From Candidatus Woesearchaeota archaeon (GTDB taxonomy: Archaea; Nanobdellota; Nanobdellia; Woesearchaeales; SM23-78), in the NCBI GenBank assembly GCA_011372335.1, contig DRSY01000013.1, forward strand, positions 1 to 6,689: a DNA stretch of 6,689 nucleotides. The letters are read 5' to 3'. Position numbers and translations under genes: made by a program. The notes beneath the pieces are model-generated. The model made no database searches, was not told the origin of the DNA, and saw nothing but the letters and a program-made list of their open reading frames with translations. How positions within the stretch are numbered: position 1 is the first letter of the stretch; every line of letters begins with the position of its first letter. Of this stretch, positions 5,768 through 6,689 are shown one piece after another.

Positions 5768-6415
5768 TTAATCCGCCTTTCTTAGAACTCTTTGGAATAA
5801 TTCATCCACTTTCTTTAAATACTTCATAAGCAACTTGTTCTGGTACTCCAACTGGGATAACCGGTCATGTAATTCCTTTCTCAGCACCATAATATCCTTG
5901 TATTCTGCTTTCCTCTTATGAGCCCTGCGTATATGCTCCAATTCCTCCAACGCTTCCCTGATAGTACTAAACCGCTCCTCGCACTCATTCCTACTAACAT
6001 GGTCTTTTGCCATCACACGCCTTCTTGTCAGCTTATGAGACTCCTTTACCTTAGAGAGCTCCTTAACCAGCTCCCGCATAAACCTGTCATTCTCAGCAAG
6101 CAATTCCTCGTGCTGCTCAAGCCTTCTCAACTTCTTTCTTAACTCCTCAAAGTCATCCTTCCTAACAAGTTTTTTTAATTCCTCTTCAAAACCAGCCATA
6201 TCCGCAATCTTCTTAGCAAGAACAACCTCGTGATGCGCTAGGCTTTTCTCAAGAAGCTCTACTCTCTCCAATTCCTTCTCTAACCTGTCCACTCTCTTAC
6301 TCAGAGCCGAGAACTCTTTTCTAAAGTTGTGCTCAGATTTCTTCTTAAACAAACAAGACCACCCTCTTTTTCTCTGAATATTAGAATGACTCCCTAGGTT
6401 TAAATAATTTTTCAT
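5768..6415 (-). CDS. Soluble coiled-coil protein of unknown function
   Basis: The product is 215 residues, about half of them charged, with no membrane segment or signal peptide. Residues about 32-135 and 155-212 have long runs of Glu, Lys, Arg and Leu with heptad-like hydrophobic spacing (for example LSKRVDRLEKELERVELLEKS), so a long helical coiled coil is predicted. The N-terminus (MKNYLNLGSHSNIQRKRGW) is polar and unlike the rest. No enzymatic motif is visible. The start at ATG 6415 has no Shine-Dalgarno. A TTG at 6350-6352 (residue 22) has GGGTGGT 5 nt upstream and would give a 194-residue protein beginning FKKKSEH, so the start is uncertain. The gene is followed by a hairpin/T6 and then valS. 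The context gives no functional clue; cytoskeletal, scaffold or DNA-associated roles are all possible. Confidence 0.75.
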   Translation of the reverse strand: MKNYLNLGSHSNIQRKRGWSCLFKKKSEHNFRKEFSALSKRVDRLEKELERVELLEKSLAHHEVVLAKKIADMAGFEEELKKLVRKDDFEELRKKLRRLEQHEELLAENDRFMRELVKELSKVKESHKLTRRRVMAKDHVSRNECEERFSTIREALEELEHIRRAHKRKAEYKDIMVLRKELHDRLSQLEYQNKLLMKYLKKVDELFQRVLRKAD

Positions 6416-6430
6416 AGCACAGAATAATTT

Positions 6431-6461
6431 TTTTTCAATAACTATTTTTCAATAACTATTT
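6431..6461. repeat. 14-bp tandem repeat TTCAATAACTATTT, about 2.2 copies
   Basis: Exact adjacent units lie at 6434-6447 and 6448-6461, with three further matching T residues before them. They overlap the expected TATA and start-site region of the coiled-coil gene. Confidence 0.85.
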
Positions 6462-6466
6462 ATATT
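6458..6466. promoter_or_regulatory. Near-symmetric TATA element, possibly bidirectional
   Basis: The box reads TTTATATT on the plus strand (6459-6466) and ATATAAAT on the minus strand (6465-6458). On minus it predicts a start near 6436 and a leader of about 20 nt for the coiled-coil gene. On plus it predicts a start near 6488 ahead of the charged reading frame. Confidence 0.4.
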
Positions 6467-6515
6467 CTAACACACCCCCTTCTTACTAAGTCTGCTTCGT
6501 TATGTTAAATCAGGG

Positions 6516-6662
6516 TTGGAAGAAAGAGAAGATGAAGAAGGAGAGGAGGATGAAAGGGAAAACAAAAAGGACAAAGAGGAGAAGAAGAGAGAAAGAGAAA
6601 CCAATAAAGAATTCATCCAAGGCGTTATGCAAGAGCTCAACACAGACGCAACCAAAACTTGA
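6516..6662 (+). CDS. Doubtful small highly charged protein, plus strand
   Basis: A TTG at 6516 opens a 48-codon frame ending at TGA 6662. Its first 28 residues are almost all Glu, Asp, Lys and Arg, and it ends in a more ordinary stretch (NKEFIQGVMQELNTDATKT). The later codons follow a coding-like purine-any-pyrimidine pattern, and the purine-rich strand here is plus, opposite to the neighbouring genes. No Shine-Dalgarno is present. A competing frame from ATG 6502 stays open to the right edge and encodes a Lys/Arg-rich peptide (MLNQGWKKEKMKKERR...). Only one of the two can be real, and both could be low-complexity noise. No function is suggested. Confidence 0.25.
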   Translation: MEEREDEEGEEDERENKKDKEEKKRERETNKEFIQGVMQELNTDATKT

Positions 6663-6689
6663 AAACAGGGAAAACAAACAGGGATTAAT

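Noticed and set aside
5918..6142. Plus-strand reading frame of 74 codons
   Set aside because: It is antisense to the coiled-coil gene; its Leu/Pro-rich peptide is what the reverse of Glu/Lys-rich codons produces.

Overview
The window looks like a piece of an AT-rich archaeal chromosome, most likely a DPANN-type lineage such as Woesearchaeota or Pacearchaeota; the lineage is my inference. The support is an archaeal-type valyl-tRNA synthetase, archaeal BRE/TATA promoters (TTTATATA-like boxes), one apparently leaderless gene, GGAGGT or GGTGA ribosome-binding sites on others, and several small secreted or membrane-anchored surface proteins. No rRNA, tRNA, transposase or CRISPR array was found.

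All confident genes lie on the minus strand, so they read from right to left. From the right edge: positions 6416-6501 form an AT-rich, possibly bidirectional promoter region with a 14-bp tandem repeat. To its right is a doubtful, very charged plus-strand reading frame (6516-6662). To its left is a 215-residue soluble coiled-coil protein (5768-6415) followed by a hairpin and T-tract. Next comes valS (3178-5634), whose TATA box places transcription start almost on the ATG.

Positions 2892-3177 have no confident gene. They hold the 3' flank of valS with short direct repeats, an island of about 49% GC (3011-3080) in very AT-rich surroundings that may encode a structured RNA, and the promoter of the next gene.

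The left 2.9 kb is a surface-protein cluster. In transcription order it has an 81-residue anchored mini-protein, a 209-residue anchored cysteine-rich protein, a 401-residue protein with signal peptide, Ig-like ectodomain and C-terminal membrane helix, and a second cysteine-rich paralogue cut by the left edge. The layout resembles the WxL / WxL-interacting (DUF916-DUF3324) clusters of Gram-positive bacteria, although homology is not shown. The two cysteine-rich paralogues share a 128-bp block that is 127/128 identical at DNA level, while the equally conserved anchor region is saturated with silent changes. This suggests recent gene conversion. A perfect 16-bp palindrome containing the TATA box precedes the 401-residue gene.
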